A stretch of DNA of 64,000 nucleotides from a virus, in the IMG/VR virus record IMGVR_UViG_3300020417_001527, positions 21,790 through 85,789 of that record, one strand, 5' to 3'. The position numbers were made by a program, and so were the translations under genes. The notes under the pieces were generated by a model, which saw only the letters and a program-made list of their open reading frames with translations, did no database searches and was not told where the DNA came from. Of the stretch, positions 33,991-43,085 are shown piece after piece (positions within the stretch are counted from its first letter, which is position 1; every line of letters begins with the position of its first letter).

Positions 33991-35023
33991 CTCGTACCCA
34001 GTCGCTGGTTAAACAATGAATGCCACCATCCCAAAAGTATTGGTGCCTCCATTTCCAGTAAACTGTATCTATGCCACGTTTTTCTATAGCAGTACGAGCC
34101 TTTTTATCATCACCTGTTACAATAACAGTCTTTTCGTCAATGCTTAGTACATTGACGTCAAAAACGCTTTCGTCAGCATAACCAACCCAATGTGAAAGCC
34201 ATTTGCTGACGTATTCTCTGTGGAACCTACGCTTTCGTGTATTTAAAAAATCTTCAGGCATATCGTGTGTATCTTCTATTTCAATGATATCCCAACTTTT
34301 AAGTTCATCAGGTATCCAATCACGATTCCAAGTCATTAACACACCTGGTTTAAGCAATGCAATTTTTCCATCTATGTGTCCGCCAACTCTAACATCTATG
34401 AACTTGGTGTTAGGATACAATCTTTTTGTTATACGTTCAATCCAAGCTCTGCCATAGTTTGTGCCTTTGCCTCGTTCATCATGTCTTTGATATGGCTGTG
34501 AACACAATATCACATCACCTAACTTGATCATGTTGGCGGCATGATATATCAACTTTAAGTCTTGTTCAAAGTCTATGTATTTTTGTCCTGTGTTAACCAT
34601 CACACCTGGCATACTGATCCAATCTCCTCCAATGAGCCAATTGGTTGTGTTTTCTCTATAATAGGCCATGTTTTCAAAGTAACGATTATCAGATCCTGTA
34701 AACATTTCAAACATTGTTTCTCCATATGGAAACAGCGTGTCACGTGGCATCAGTGGATGATTAGGATATCCACATTTCATCCAAGGCAAGTTAACTTGTT
34801 CTTCACCATTGATAGTAAATATGTTATCAGGACGAGTTACCATTACGTCAGCTGATTCAAGAATGCCCACAAGTGTTTGTAGGTCTTCTTCAGTTTCTTC
34901 AAATATTTGTCGCATAGATTCTCGCTGTTCGCGATTGCCATGCCAGTCAAATGTTTCTGGAGGATATGCTCTACCGAGCATTATTTGTTGTAGTGGCTGA
35001 AATTCAGTCCATGCATTTATCAT
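33965..35023 (-). CDS. Amidinotransferase (glycine amidinotransferase-like)
   Basis: These enzymes transfer the amidino group of arginine to an amine. The 352-residue product begins INAWTEFQPLQQIMLGRA, as AGAT/StrB enzymes do. It has RPDN, a central MPRDTLF-like segment, GGHIDGKIALLKPG with the catalytic histidine and its Asp partner, and GGIHCLTSD near the end with the nucleophile cysteine (C337). All catalytic elements are visible. Products of such enzymes include guanidinoacetate and guanidinylated natural products. It is the first gene of the minus-strand block, facing away from 35077-35907. Confidence 0.9.
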   Translation of the reverse strand: MINAWTEFQPLQQIMLGRAYPPETFDWHGNREQRESMRQIFEETEEDLQTLVGILESADVMVTRPDNIFTINGEEQVNLPWMKCGYPNHPLMPRDTLFPYGETMFEMFTGSDNRYFENMAYYRENTTNWLIGGDWISMPGVMVNTGQKYIDFEQDLKLIYHAANMIKLGDVILCSQPYQRHDERGKGTNYGRAWIERITKRLYPNTKFIDVRVGGHIDGKIALLKPGVLMTWNRDWIPDELKSWDIIEIEDTHDMPEDFLNTRKRRFHREYVSKWLSHWVGYADESVFDVNVLSIDEKTVIVTGDDKKARTAIEKRGIDTVYWKWRHQYFWDGGIHCLTSDWVRDGNCESYL

Positions 35024-35076
35024 TCTTGGTTAGACTCCTTGTATGATAATTATATATGTATTTAACGGAGATGTCA

Positions 35077-35907
35077 ATGCTAAAAACACAAATTGCAATA
35101 GATCCAGAAGCAAGATGCTCAAACAAACTGGATTATCATTACTATGGTCCAAATGATAACATCTATGATACCATGTATGAAGCATTTGAATCAGGTGAAC
35201 CTGTAATCATAGACGGTCACACAGTAGATGGTATTGACATGGACTATTATAGTAATTTACCTGAGTGGTACACAGACAAGAATGCTTGGGTGAAGCCATG
35301 GTATCTGTCAGATCTAAAACGTGAACCCATGCCTGCTAGTACCAAAGATATGGGATTAGACGGAGAAGAGTTTTTAAAACGACATAGAAAAGATCAAAAG
35401 CATTGGGACGCATTTTTTGATCAATGTTTTCCAAAATACACAGTAAATGCTCGTATGCTTTCGCACAGATACAATCAACTGGTGCAAAACAATCTGCACT
35501 TGGATTTGCCAGATGAAGAACACACAGGCAACGACCATCAAATACGCATGTTTCTAAATTTGGATCGTAAAAAGCCACGCATACTTGCATTCAGTTACAG
35601 CGTAGAACAGTATTTTAGATTGTACTATGATGAAAAAAGTCTTGACCAATTGGATAAAACCAACTATCATTCTTTTATAAAAGAACTGCGTGACAGATGT
35701 ATTTGGAACGAAGACAAATGGGATCAGTTTCATTTGCCACGCCATTACATTACGTTTCCTCCTGGCTCTATGTGGTTTTTTAATGCACAATGGATTTCAC
35801 ATCAAATTATATTTGGTAACAAACTGCAATGCTACGAAGCTGATATAGAAGTAGACAGTCTACAGTTTCCAGAACTAGGTGTGCCTAACAGAATTGCACA
35901 GCTATGA
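35077..35907 (+). CDS. 2OG-Fe(II) oxygenase-like protein
   Basis: I chose ATG 35077 because GGAG (35067-35070) lies 6 bases before it; ATGs at 35071 and 35056 are in frame. The 276-residue product has HLD at 141-143, RMFLNLDRKKPRILAFSY, and FPPGSMWFFNAQWISHQIIFG with a late histidine. This gives the HxD...H iron triad of a cupin/2OG fold. The N-terminal 100 residues have no motif. It is one of the few + strand genes in this part and is coupled by ATGA to the next gene. Confidence 0.55.
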   Translation: MLKTQIAIDPEARCSNKLDYHYYGPNDNIYDTMYEAFESGEPVIIDGHTVDGIDMDYYSNLPEWYTDKNAWVKPWYLSDLKREPMPASTKDMGLDGEEFLKRHRKDQKHWDAFFDQCFPKYTVNARMLSHRYNQLVQNNLHLDLPDEEHTGNDHQIRMFLNLDRKKPRILAFSYSVEQYFRLYYDEKSLDQLDKTNYHSFIKELRDRCIWNEDKWDQFHLPRHYITFPPGSMWFFNAQWISHQIIFGNKLQCYEADIEVDSLQFPELGVPNRIAQL

Positions 35908-36614
35908 TTTGGATTGTTTCTAAATCTGGCATGTCTGCACAATTTTTAGAAGCATGTATCAATAATGTAGATTTATGTTCAGACCAAAAGCATTATGATT
36001 TAATCCAAACACCATGTAAATTTGGATATTTTTTAGAACTTAATCACGATTGGGGAGGTACCTATGTGCCTTTAAAAAGGACAACCCAAGAAGCATGGAA
36101 CGATGAATGGTATGATGGATTTAGTCGTGCAAAAAGTATTGCTGAAAGCAAAGGACACAATGCTCTGTTTACACACAGGCATGATAAAGAACTTATTCAA
36201 TGGATGAAGGAAGCAGGAGACTCAGTAATTGTACTGCGACATGTAAATCATTTGCCACTGTGGATTTGTCGTGAATCTGTGCTAGATGAAAAGTATGAAA
36301 AGACTGTGGGCTACTTCTTACAAAAATTAAAAAGTCGTCTTATAGAATTAGATACAATGCCTGATCACATCAGCGAACAACCATATCTAGATCAGAACGA
36401 TTTTTTAACACTTGCTACCAGACAGTTACAAAAATTAGCACCCTGTATGGATATTGAACTTTTTAGACACAACTTGAATTACTATGTGCCAGCAAATTTA
36501 AAAGGCATTACAAAATGGGATATGATGACAGAAATAATAATCAAATATCATTCAAGTAATCCATTAATTGCATGGGGTTATGATGATTTAATCAACACTG
36601 ATCTCACTTTTTAA
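35904..36614 (+). CDS. Sulfotransferase-like P-loop protein (weak)
   Basis: This 236-residue protein opens with a strand and a turn, MIWIVSKSGMSAQFLEAC, placed as in the other P-loop-like proteins here, but with SGMS in place of a normal glycine loop. HNALFTHRHDKEL and SVIVLRHVNHLPLW follow at the positions where sulfotransferases have central strands. No catalytic residue can be named. It is coupled by ATGA to the oxygenase-like gene and its end overlaps the convergent radical SAM gene by 27 bases. Confidence 0.35.
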   Translation: MIWIVSKSGMSAQFLEACINNVDLCSDQKHYDLIQTPCKFGYFLELNHDWGGTYVPLKRTTQEAWNDEWYDGFSRAKSIAESKGHNALFTHRHDKELIQWMKEAGDSVIVLRHVNHLPLWICRESVLDEKYEKTVGYFLQKLKSRLIELDTMPDHISEQPYLDQNDFLTLATRQLQKLAPCMDIELFRHNLNYYVPANLKGITKWDMMTEIIIKYHSSNPLIAWGYDDLINTDLTF

Positions 36615-37832
36615 TCTTGCAAATTCAGGCGACACTTTCATAACATCATCATCTCTAAATTTATCATGCACTTCTGTAACACGCACATAGTCACGCATGT
36701 GACTTTCATTGTATATGTGTTTAGGATCTTCTGCAAAGTTTACACAATCCATTAGAGCTTCTTGCCAGGTTTCAAAGTGTTCGCTGTTGCCTATTTTGTG
36801 TAACAGCTTTTCTATTTTACGCTTTTGTTCTTTCTTTAACCAATCAGGTGCATGTTGCATACTGTAGTAGGCTGGCTCAATGAGTTGGTTACTGCTGAGT
36901 CCTATACCACGCTTCTGTGTTATTTGATAGTCATGTAAAAACTCAAAGAAGTCAGGCAGGTGTAGTGCGTTTGTAATTTGATTAACAGTGGTTACACGCA
37001 CCTTAATACGTTTGCCTGCTTTGGTACTTGCAAAGTCCATTAACTTGGTAAAGTTTTTCCAAACTGAATCCCAGTTGCTTGGAGGACGCAGATAATCATT
37101 CATAGCACCCATGCCTTCAAGTGAACAGTTTACCACAACACGTTTGAACTGTCCTAGTTGTTCTAGCCAACGATCCTGCATGTTTGTGATGTTTGTATAA
37201 AATGACAGTTCAATATTTTTTGCATAATCGTTTGCTGTGCAATAGTCCAACAGACGAAACATATCTGGAAAGACTGTGGGCTCACCACCAATCATTTTTA
37301 TTTCACGAGCATGTGGTATCATGGGTTCAAATGTGTTCCAATCAATGCCCGGTTGTAGCAGAGCTTCTTTTTTGTTGTCAGTTACACGTTCCCAGTCTTC
37401 ATGCTGTACAGGTGCACCATACTTTTCTTTTATTTTTGCACGTTCGACGCTAACCAAATGTGATGCATCTTTGTTGCACATTTGACAATGTAGGTTGCAC
37501 ATGTTACCCAAACGAAAGTCAAACTGCACAGGACTGGATACATTTTCATCTAGTGTTGCTGTGTAGTCTTGCCATTTTTGATTTTCCCATTGTCTACTCG
37601 ATCCAATACCATTGCGTTCCAAGTGTTGACATTCTGAGCATTCAGGCCTCCACTTGCCAGCCAACATGTCTTTGCGAACCTCTTTCATGTAATCAGAGTT
37701 CCATATTTGTTCCATGCTTAGATGATTTTGGTTTAATTCTTCAGCAGGTTCTTTGGCCATACAACAAAGTCTATAACGCCCATGGTTATAGGTGCTGTAC
37801 TGCACAAAAGGTAATGCACAGTAACCACTCAT
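36588..37832 (-). CDS. N-twitch radical SAM protein
   Basis: The product has 414 residues with the family layout: CALPFVQ and YRLCCMAKE for the N-terminal cluster, ECSECQH for the second pair, then CNLHCQMC as the radical SAM triad and MIGGEPTVFPDM at the SAM site. NCSLEGMGAMNDYLRPP replaces the SIDA segment. The gene starts in an ATGA overlap with the following radical SAM gene upstream and runs 27 bases into the convergent + strand gene. Substrate unknown. Confidence 0.86.
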   Translation of the reverse strand: MSGYCALPFVQYSTYNHGRYRLCCMAKEPAEELNQNHLSMEQIWNSDYMKEVRKDMLAGKWRPECSECQHLERNGIGSSRQWENQKWQDYTATLDENVSSPVQFDFRLGNMCNLHCQMCNKDASHLVSVERAKIKEKYGAPVQHEDWERVTDNKKEALLQPGIDWNTFEPMIPHAREIKMIGGEPTVFPDMFRLLDYCTANDYAKNIELSFYTNITNMQDRWLEQLGQFKRVVVNCSLEGMGAMNDYLRPPSNWDSVWKNFTKLMDFASTKAGKRIKVRVTTVNQITNALHLPDFFEFLHDYQITQKRGIGLSSNQLIEPAYYSMQHAPDWLKKEQKRKIEKLLHKIGNSEHFETWQEALMDCVNFAEDPKHIYNESHMRDYVRVTEVHDKFRDDDVMKVSPEFARLKSEISVD

Positions 37833-38848
37833 CGATGTTTCCTTGTACGCATGTCAGTGGCATTCATACAGCGTGGCTGTTCACAGATGTAAGGCTCAGT
37901 GGGCCAATTTAGTTTATCCAATTGATCCAATCTACCTATCTTATCTGGGTGTGACCAATTGGCCTGTGGACACCATGATCCTGCTGTAATTTCTTTGAAC
38001 TGATTAATAAAAATTTTATCTATACCTATGTAACATTTCATGCCTGTAAAAACATTATGATTTTGATTTATGTTTCTGTTTGCATGTAGTAGTTCTTCTT
38101 TGCCATCGCTGTATGTAATTATGTGTGGCACACCTATACGCTTTGGTTTGGCTCTAGGCAATGTCCATTCAGAATTATATGTGTTAAACAGAGCATAAGT
38201 TTGTAATATGTGTTCCTGTTCTTCTGTGTAAGGATAACTTTTAGCACCAAATTCAATTCGCATACGCTTGAGGCTCACTGGATAACCATTGCTGTTACTG
38301 GCTAATAATTCAGCACATGCAATAGACTTATCCCAAAGCTCGGGCAGTATAGCAACCAGCACATTTAGTTCATTTACGCCTGGTTTATAGAATGTGTGTG
38401 CTACATCTAGTAGGTGTTCTGGGTCGCACGATTCAATATGCACACTTAGATTAACTGTGTCAATTAGATCTCCGTAACGTTCCCACCAACGCACGGTGCG
38501 TGATCCATTTGTAATTACGCTGATTAAATTTTCTGTATTGTGTTTTTTGATGGCTTGCAAAAACTTATTAAAGTTTGGCATCACAGTTGGCTCACCTCCA
38601 CTCAACACATACTGTATGGGTCGCTGAAAATGATTGTGCATTGCATCCAGTATTTCCAACCATTTGTCTTCTGTGGGCCATGGTTGTTTGCCGTCATGCA
38701 ACGGAGGAGGACAATATGAACAAGCATAGTTACAGGTTGTACCCATGCTCCAATCTACAAGTGCAATATTCTTCTGTGGTACAATGCTGACAATATCAGG
38801 CAAATTGTTCTGCAAATGCATCAAATTTGTCTCCACACTTCTGAGCAC
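37829..38848 (-). CDS. Radical SAM protein with C-terminal Cys motifs
   Basis: The 339-residue product lacks the N-terminal twitch and resembles 19038-20204. It has TCNYACSYCPPP, LSGGEPTVMPNFNKF at the SAM site, VRWWERYGDLID, and late cysteines in MKCYIGID, SWCPQ, YICEQPRC that may hold an auxiliary cluster. Unlike its relative it is not next to an AsnB-like gene. The start may be ATG 38848 or ATG 38821; the latter shortens the overlap with the upstream gene to 26 bases. Confidence 0.83.
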   Translation of the reverse strand: MLRSVETNLMHLQNNLPDIVSIVPQKNIALVDWSMGTTCNYACSYCPPPLHDGKQPWPTEDKWLEILDAMHNHFQRPIQYVLSGGEPTVMPNFNKFLQAIKKHNTENLISVITNGSRTVRWWERYGDLIDTVNLSVHIESCDPEHLLDVAHTFYKPGVNELNVLVAILPELWDKSIACAELLASNSNGYPVSLKRMRIEFGAKSYPYTEEQEHILQTYALFNTYNSEWTLPRAKPKRIGVPHIITYSDGKEELLHANRNINQNHNVFTGMKCYIGIDKIFINQFKEITAGSWCPQANWSHPDKIGRLDQLDKLNWPTEPYICEQPRCMNATDMRTRKHR

Positions 38849-39893
38849 ACACTCCTAGTTTACCAGATTTAATACTGTCTTTGTTCCAACTGTTTTTTAT
38901 ACTACCAAGTATACCACTTTCAAAAACTGTTTCTAGTCCGTGTACTTTACAATCAATGACATCTTTGCCACCTACACCATCTATGTGATCCCAAATTTGT
39001 TCTACTTTAGGATCCAACTGCCACCATTTGTACATGCGTCCTGCTGTCCAACAGCAAGGCAACAGCAATCCTTCTGCTGTGATATAGATGTTCTTTTCTT
39101 CTGCTACCTTGCATTTAATTTTACATGAATCGTAATAATCCATCATTGAACCAAATTGATTTTTAATTTCTTCTTCTTTGGCAAGTGCTTTGTTTTGATA
39201 TGCTTCATTTTTTGGTTTTGCCAGAGTTGCAGTATCTTCGCCTTTTCTGTTCTGTGCTTGATGTGTTTCTTTGCCTGTGTTTTTTGCTGTACTAAAAAAC
39301 CTGCCAGTTTTCTTTGCTCTAAACTTTTCAAAACCCCAAGCCATTGCCATGCCTTCTGCGTCTTCCACTTGATGTTCATTGTAGTCAAATATGATGTAAT
39401 CCCATCTAGCTCTACCACCTGCATCTATAAAACTTGTAAATGAACGCTCTACAATATCCCAACGCACATTCTGTCTGTACATGTGATTTGTGTCTTCAAG
39501 TCCATCCAATGAGAATATAACTGCACCCATACGACCATAAACTCGTGCAAGTTCACGCCACCAATCTGGATCTTTTGCTCCGCCGTTTGTGTTCATGCTC
39601 AGCCAAATTTTAGGATTGTGTTGTCTAAAGTATTCAAATATTTCTAGTGTGTCACGTGCCACAATAGGATCACCCAAGTTGCCACACATATACATTGTAT
39701 TAAGTTGTTGTATAAATTTTGGTTCAAATATTGCTTTAGCATCATCTAGTGTAAGTTCAGCATTTGTGATATGTCGATTGTCGCGACCGCCATTTTCATT
39801 GCGATCACACATAGGGCAAGCCGCCTGGCACCTTTGTGTAACTTCCAAATGTACCATTTTAATATCGTTGTAGCTATACACTTTGTTTACCAA
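38796..39893 (-). CDS. Radical SAM protein with fused C-terminal SPASM-like domain
   Basis: The 365-residue product has TQRCQAACPMC for the catalytic cluster and GNLGDPIVARD at the SAM site, the same variant (GDP in place of GEP) as 8856-10238, 41678-42364 and 52825-53856. A lysine-rich linker (about 200-250) leads to a C-terminal auxiliary domain with CKIKC, LLLPCCW and GVCAQKC. The frame opens at TTG 39893; ATG 39857 is also possible. It shows that core and auxiliary domains can be in one chain in this group. Confidence 0.84.
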   Translation of the reverse strand: MVNKVYSYNDIKMVHLEVTQRCQAACPMCDRNENGGRDNRHITNAELTLDDAKAIFEPKFIQQLNTMYMCGNLGDPIVARDTLEIFEYFRQHNPKIWLSMNTNGGAKDPDWWRELARVYGRMGAVIFSLDGLEDTNHMYRQNVRWDIVERSFTSFIDAGGRARWDYIIFDYNEHQVEDAEGMAMAWGFEKFRAKKTGRFFSTAKNTGKETHQAQNRKGEDTATLAKPKNEAYQNKALAKEEEIKNQFGSMMDYYDSCKIKCKVAEEKNIYITAEGLLLPCCWTAGRMYKWWQLDPKVEQIWDHIDGVGGKDVIDCKVHGLETVFESGILGSIKNSWNKDSIKSGKLGVCAQKCGDKFDAFAEQFA

Positions 39894-41379
39894 GCAACCT
39901 TTCTATAATTGCACTTTCATGTTTTTGTGTTTTGTTGTTAAACTGATCTACACTTATGATGCTGGGCTCATCATCCATCAACACAGCCATTTCTGGAAAT
40001 GTTTTACAGAAGTCTAAGTTTCTAGTTTTATCAATGAGTCGTATGTATTCTCTAAACTGTGGCATACGTCTGCTCCAGTCTTCACTTTTCATAAAATTGA
40101 TCATGCCACGCATACGTTCTATGCCGTGACTTGCATTCATAAAATCGTCCTTGGTTACTTTCCCTCGGTACCAACTTGGTATTCCTAATTCCCAATTTTC
40201 TTCCCACCATGTATAAAACTTTTCATACTTGATTTCTGTTTGCTGTTTGAACCATAATGGCAATGTCTTTACATTCAAAGGAGCAGGCCAATAAACAAAA
40301 TGTGTGTTCACACTTCCTGCTGAAAAAGGCCACATGTTTACTTTTGTAAAGCCTTGTTGCAGTTTCCATTTGAAAAAATCTGGCAGATAATATATGTTCA
40401 ATGCATTAACGGCACAGGCCAGAGTTACTTCAACATTGTCTGTGGTTTCGTTGTTAAGTTTCCATATCTGTCTAACTTGATGATTCCAATCGCTGGGGTA
40501 ACGTATGTAATCATTCATTGCACCTATGCTGTCTAAACTGTAATGAAAACGCACCAGTTTAAAATGACTCCACAGTTCAAACAAATCATCACGCCATTCA
40601 ACAGCATTTGAATTGTAACGCAGTTCTAAATTAGGTGCATGTCCACTTTCAATTATTTTTTCTAATATTGTGTAGTGTTCATCCATCACAGTTGATTCAC
40701 CACCAGCAAAATAAAGTTGTAGCATGTTTGGTATCTGTTTCCAAAACTGCTCCCAAAACTTGTCATTGCTTTTGTGCCAATTGTAACTGGCGTTAAAGTT
40801 TTTACCTTTGTTTTCCCAATTCCATATTTCTTTAAGTTCAGGATCTTTCAGTTGTGGATACATTTTGTTCCACTCTTTGACCCAACCTGATGAATCATGT
40901 GGTGAACACATAACACAGGCAAGTTGACATTTAGTACCCATACGCAAATCTATGTAACGCAGTTTGGTTGGTATGCTACCATCTGTTTCTGTTTCTTTGA
41001 GCATTTCATCAATATCAATGCGTTTGCTCCAATAGTTTGTTTCCCATTGGCGTTTGCTGTGATGTCCTGCATCTTCTTCTTTGTAGCACTTCATACAGGA
41101 AGGAGGTCGCTGTCCTTTCAACATCATCTGTCGTGTGCCACGCATGTACGAATTGTTCCACGAACTTTCAAGGTCAGAGTTGTTTAAATTGGCTGGTATA
41201 CCCTCCTCTGTACGCAGTACACCCACCTGTCCTCCAAACTCTTTGTCGTTGGTTACACCAACACTACTGGCGTTTGCTGTACAGCATACACGCATAGCAC
41301 CGTCAGGACGAGTGCTTAAATGTATCCATGGCAACACACAAAATGTATCGCTGGGTGGTGTAAAACGTTTCTTGGTCAT
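39874..41379 (-). CDS. N-twitch radical SAM protein (long)
   Basis: At 501 residues this is the largest family member in the window. FCVLPWIHLSTRPDG and MRVCCTAN start the N-terminal cluster, SCMKCYKEED is the second pair, CQLACVMC the radical SAM triad and FAGGESTVMDEHY the SAM site, with S in place of P after GGE. HYSLDSIGAMNDYIRYP is the family segment. The extra length is spread between the triad and the SAM loop and at the C-terminus (KTQKHESAIIERLLGKQ). Upstream it faces the split radical SAM pair. Confidence 0.86.
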   Translation of the reverse strand: MTKKRFTPPSDTFCVLPWIHLSTRPDGAMRVCCTANASSVGVTNDKEFGGQVGVLRTEEGIPANLNNSDLESSWNNSYMRGTRQMMLKGQRPPSCMKCYKEEDAGHHSKRQWETNYWSKRIDIDEMLKETETDGSIPTKLRYIDLRMGTKCQLACVMCSPHDSSGWVKEWNKMYPQLKDPELKEIWNWENKGKNFNASYNWHKSNDKFWEQFWKQIPNMLQLYFAGGESTVMDEHYTILEKIIESGHAPNLELRYNSNAVEWRDDLFELWSHFKLVRFHYSLDSIGAMNDYIRYPSDWNHQVRQIWKLNNETTDNVEVTLACAVNALNIYYLPDFFKWKLQQGFTKVNMWPFSAGSVNTHFVYWPAPLNVKTLPLWFKQQTEIKYEKFYTWWEENWELGIPSWYRGKVTKDDFMNASHGIERMRGMINFMKSEDWSRRMPQFREYIRLIDKTRNLDFCKTFPEMAVLMDDEPSIISVDQFNNKTQKHESAIIERLLGKQSV

Positions 41380-41387
41380 ACTATTAT

Positions 41388-41681
41388 TTACTGATTCATT
41401 TTCTCTACACGCATTGACTTACTGCAATTTTCAACACACAATGGAGGTGGTGTAGTGTTCCAATTATCTGTGTTCCAATGCTCTGTGAAAGGTTTGCTTT
41501 TTAATATAGCAGTCAATTTGTGTTTGTTAATATCATTCCAATCGCTGGGCAGATTATCTATGTAGTCGTCTCCTGTACAGCCAAATCTATTTGCGGCCGC
41601 ACTATAAAAACAGCAAGGCCATACACGACCTTCTGTGTCTAATTTTATTTCTTTTTCACGCAGAGCTAGACAATCAATCAT
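41388..41681 (-). CDS. Stand-alone SPASM/twitch-like Fe-S domain protein
   Basis: The product is a 97-residue homologue of 10235-10564. Cysteines lie at 4, 23-24 (VWPCC), 35, 82 and 86 (LCVENC), with YIDNLPSDWND (40-50) matching YIDSLPADWND of the other. It lacks a radical SAM triad. It follows the catalytic-core gene 41678-42364 by ATGA, so core and auxiliary cluster are made as separate chains from one message. In 38796-39893 and 52825-53856 the same domain is fused to the core. Confidence 0.65.
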   Translation of the reverse strand: MIDCLALREKEIKLDTEGRVWPCCFYSAAANRFGCTGDDYIDNLPSDWNDINKHKLTAILKSKPFTEHWNTDNWNTTPPPLCVENCSKSMRVEKMNQ

Positions 41682-42364
41682 TGCAATATGCTCCGTGCTT
41701 GTTCTATCATATCGTTTGCCTTTGATATATTTGCATCAGCAATCAATCCATATTCTCTATCTTGGAATTTAAAATCAATGCCTATGTTATACTGTTTAGC
41801 AATTCTGGCCGCTTCTGGTATCTGTTGCCAGTTCCAATCAAATATAAGAAAGTCCCATGAACAACCTCCTTCATGACAATGTTGTGCAAATGTTATCATG
41901 TTATCCATTGCACGTTCAAAGTTAACTCGCTTTCTGTACAGATCATTTACTTCTGCTGTGGTTCCATCTATAGAAAAAACCAAGTGTCCAAACGGATCTA
42001 ATGTTTCTGCTAGTTTAACATAGAAGTCTTTGTTTCGCAAGCCTCCATTTGTGTGAACAAGAACTGTGTTTTCCTGTCTGTGTCTAACATAACGAATAAT
42101 ATCAAATATCTGTGGGTGCATCATTGGATCGCCAAATTCACCACACAATTTTATTTTGTAATCTTTGCCATGTGGAATATTATTTTTGATCCATCGTATA
42201 ACAGTTTCAAATGGAACATGTTCCATGCTCAGCAGTTCACAAGTTTTAAAAGGAGTTTTGAAAAAATCTTCAAATCTACCACAGCTCGGACAACCGGCTT
42301 GGCATTGATTTGTTATGTAAACATCTAATACTTTTAGTTGTTCACGCCAGTCAATATTAGACAT
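41678..42364 (-). CDS. Radical SAM core protein without auxiliary domain
   Basis: The 228-residue product is a bare radical SAM core: TNQCQAGCPSC with C21, C25 and C28, CGEFGDPMMHPQ (74-85) at the SAM site and LVFSIDGTTAEVNDLYRKR. It aligns along its length with the C-terminal half of the oxygenase/radical-SAM fusion at 8856-10238 (CGEHGDPMMHP, FAIDGLTQETNEKYR). The gene starts with an 8-base overlap (ATGTCTAA) on an oxygenase-like gene, so an oxygenase stands next to it as a separate gene rather than as a fused domain. Confidence 0.85.
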   Translation of the reverse strand: MSNIDWREQLKVLDVYITNQCQAGCPSCGRFEDFFKTPFKTCELLSMEHVPFETVIRWIKNNIPHGKDYKIKLCGEFGDPMMHPQIFDIIRYVRHRQENTVLVHTNGGLRNKDFYVKLAETLDPFGHLVFSIDGTTAEVNDLYRKRVNFERAMDNMITFAQHCHEGGCSWDFLIFDWNWQQIPEAARIAKQYNIGIDFKFQDREYGLIADANISKANDMIEQARSILQ

Positions 42365-43085
42365 AAACTTCTTTGTCTGGACTTCCCATTTTAATAACTT
42401 TCAGTGATTTTTCTGTAACATCACCGGTTATTTGTAATGCTGGCCGTTTACGCCAACTGCCATTCCATGTAGCATGTGGTAGTGTACTCCATTCCCATAC
42501 AAGGAATTCACCTGCTCGCCAATGTGTATGGTAGTAAGTGCCAAACATAAAAAGTTGTCCAGGCTCCCAATCTTCTAAAAATACAAAGAATCTTGCTTTG
42601 TGTAATGCATGTTTAAAATCAGGATTATCAACCACACGTTCTTTGCTGGGTATTCCAGGCAAATTATCTATATGATTGGGCAGTTGATCTGACACCAATT
42701 GATCGTTAAACTTCCATGTCCTGTTATCTCCCAGTCCAAAGTGTTCTGCCATAGCAACCAGTTTTGGAAATTGTTCTCTGTTGTCTTTGTCAAAATGTCT
42801 TTTGTGAAACATGGGTGCATCTGGTTTGCCACCTTCTGCTAACATAGGAGCATCTTCTTCTGCATGATACACTCCGTCTACTGTGCCTGCTTTATTGGCG
42901 GCATGTCCATAACCTTGTTTGTTATACGGAGCCGCGGAAACACCCAGTTCACGCATTGCATCTATTTCGTCTTGCCAATCGCCCACAAACCTGCCTAACA
43001 CTTTCATGTATTCGCCAGGTTGATCTTTACGCCATTTGTCAAAATGCCAATCAGGAAAAGGCTTGTTTTCTATTGTTATTTCCAT
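42357..43085 (-). CDS. 2OG-Fe(II) oxygenase-like protein
   Basis: The 242-residue protein has the iron triad of a 2OG oxygenase: H138-x-D140 in LPNHIDNLP, distal H204 in STLPHATWN and R214 in KRPALQITG for 2-oxoglutarate. KARFFVFLEDWEPGQLF gives the central strands, as in proline-hydroxylase-type phage enzymes. The N-terminal 100 residues, rich in His and Lys, are not assigned. It overlaps the radical SAM core gene by 8 bases and begins in a TAATG overlap with the sulfotransferase-like gene. Confidence 0.7.
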   Translation of the reverse strand: MEITIENKPFPDWHFDKWRKDQPGEYMKVLGRFVGDWQDEIDAMRELGVSAAPYNKQGYGHAANKAGTVDGVYHAEEDAPMLAEGGKPDAPMFHKRHFDKDNREQFPKLVAMAEHFGLGDNRTWKFNDQLVSDQLPNHIDNLPGIPSKERVVDNPDFKHALHKARFFVFLEDWEPGQLFMFGTYYHTHWRAGEFLVWEWSTLPHATWNGSWRKRPALQITGDVTEKSLKVIKMGSPDKEVYV

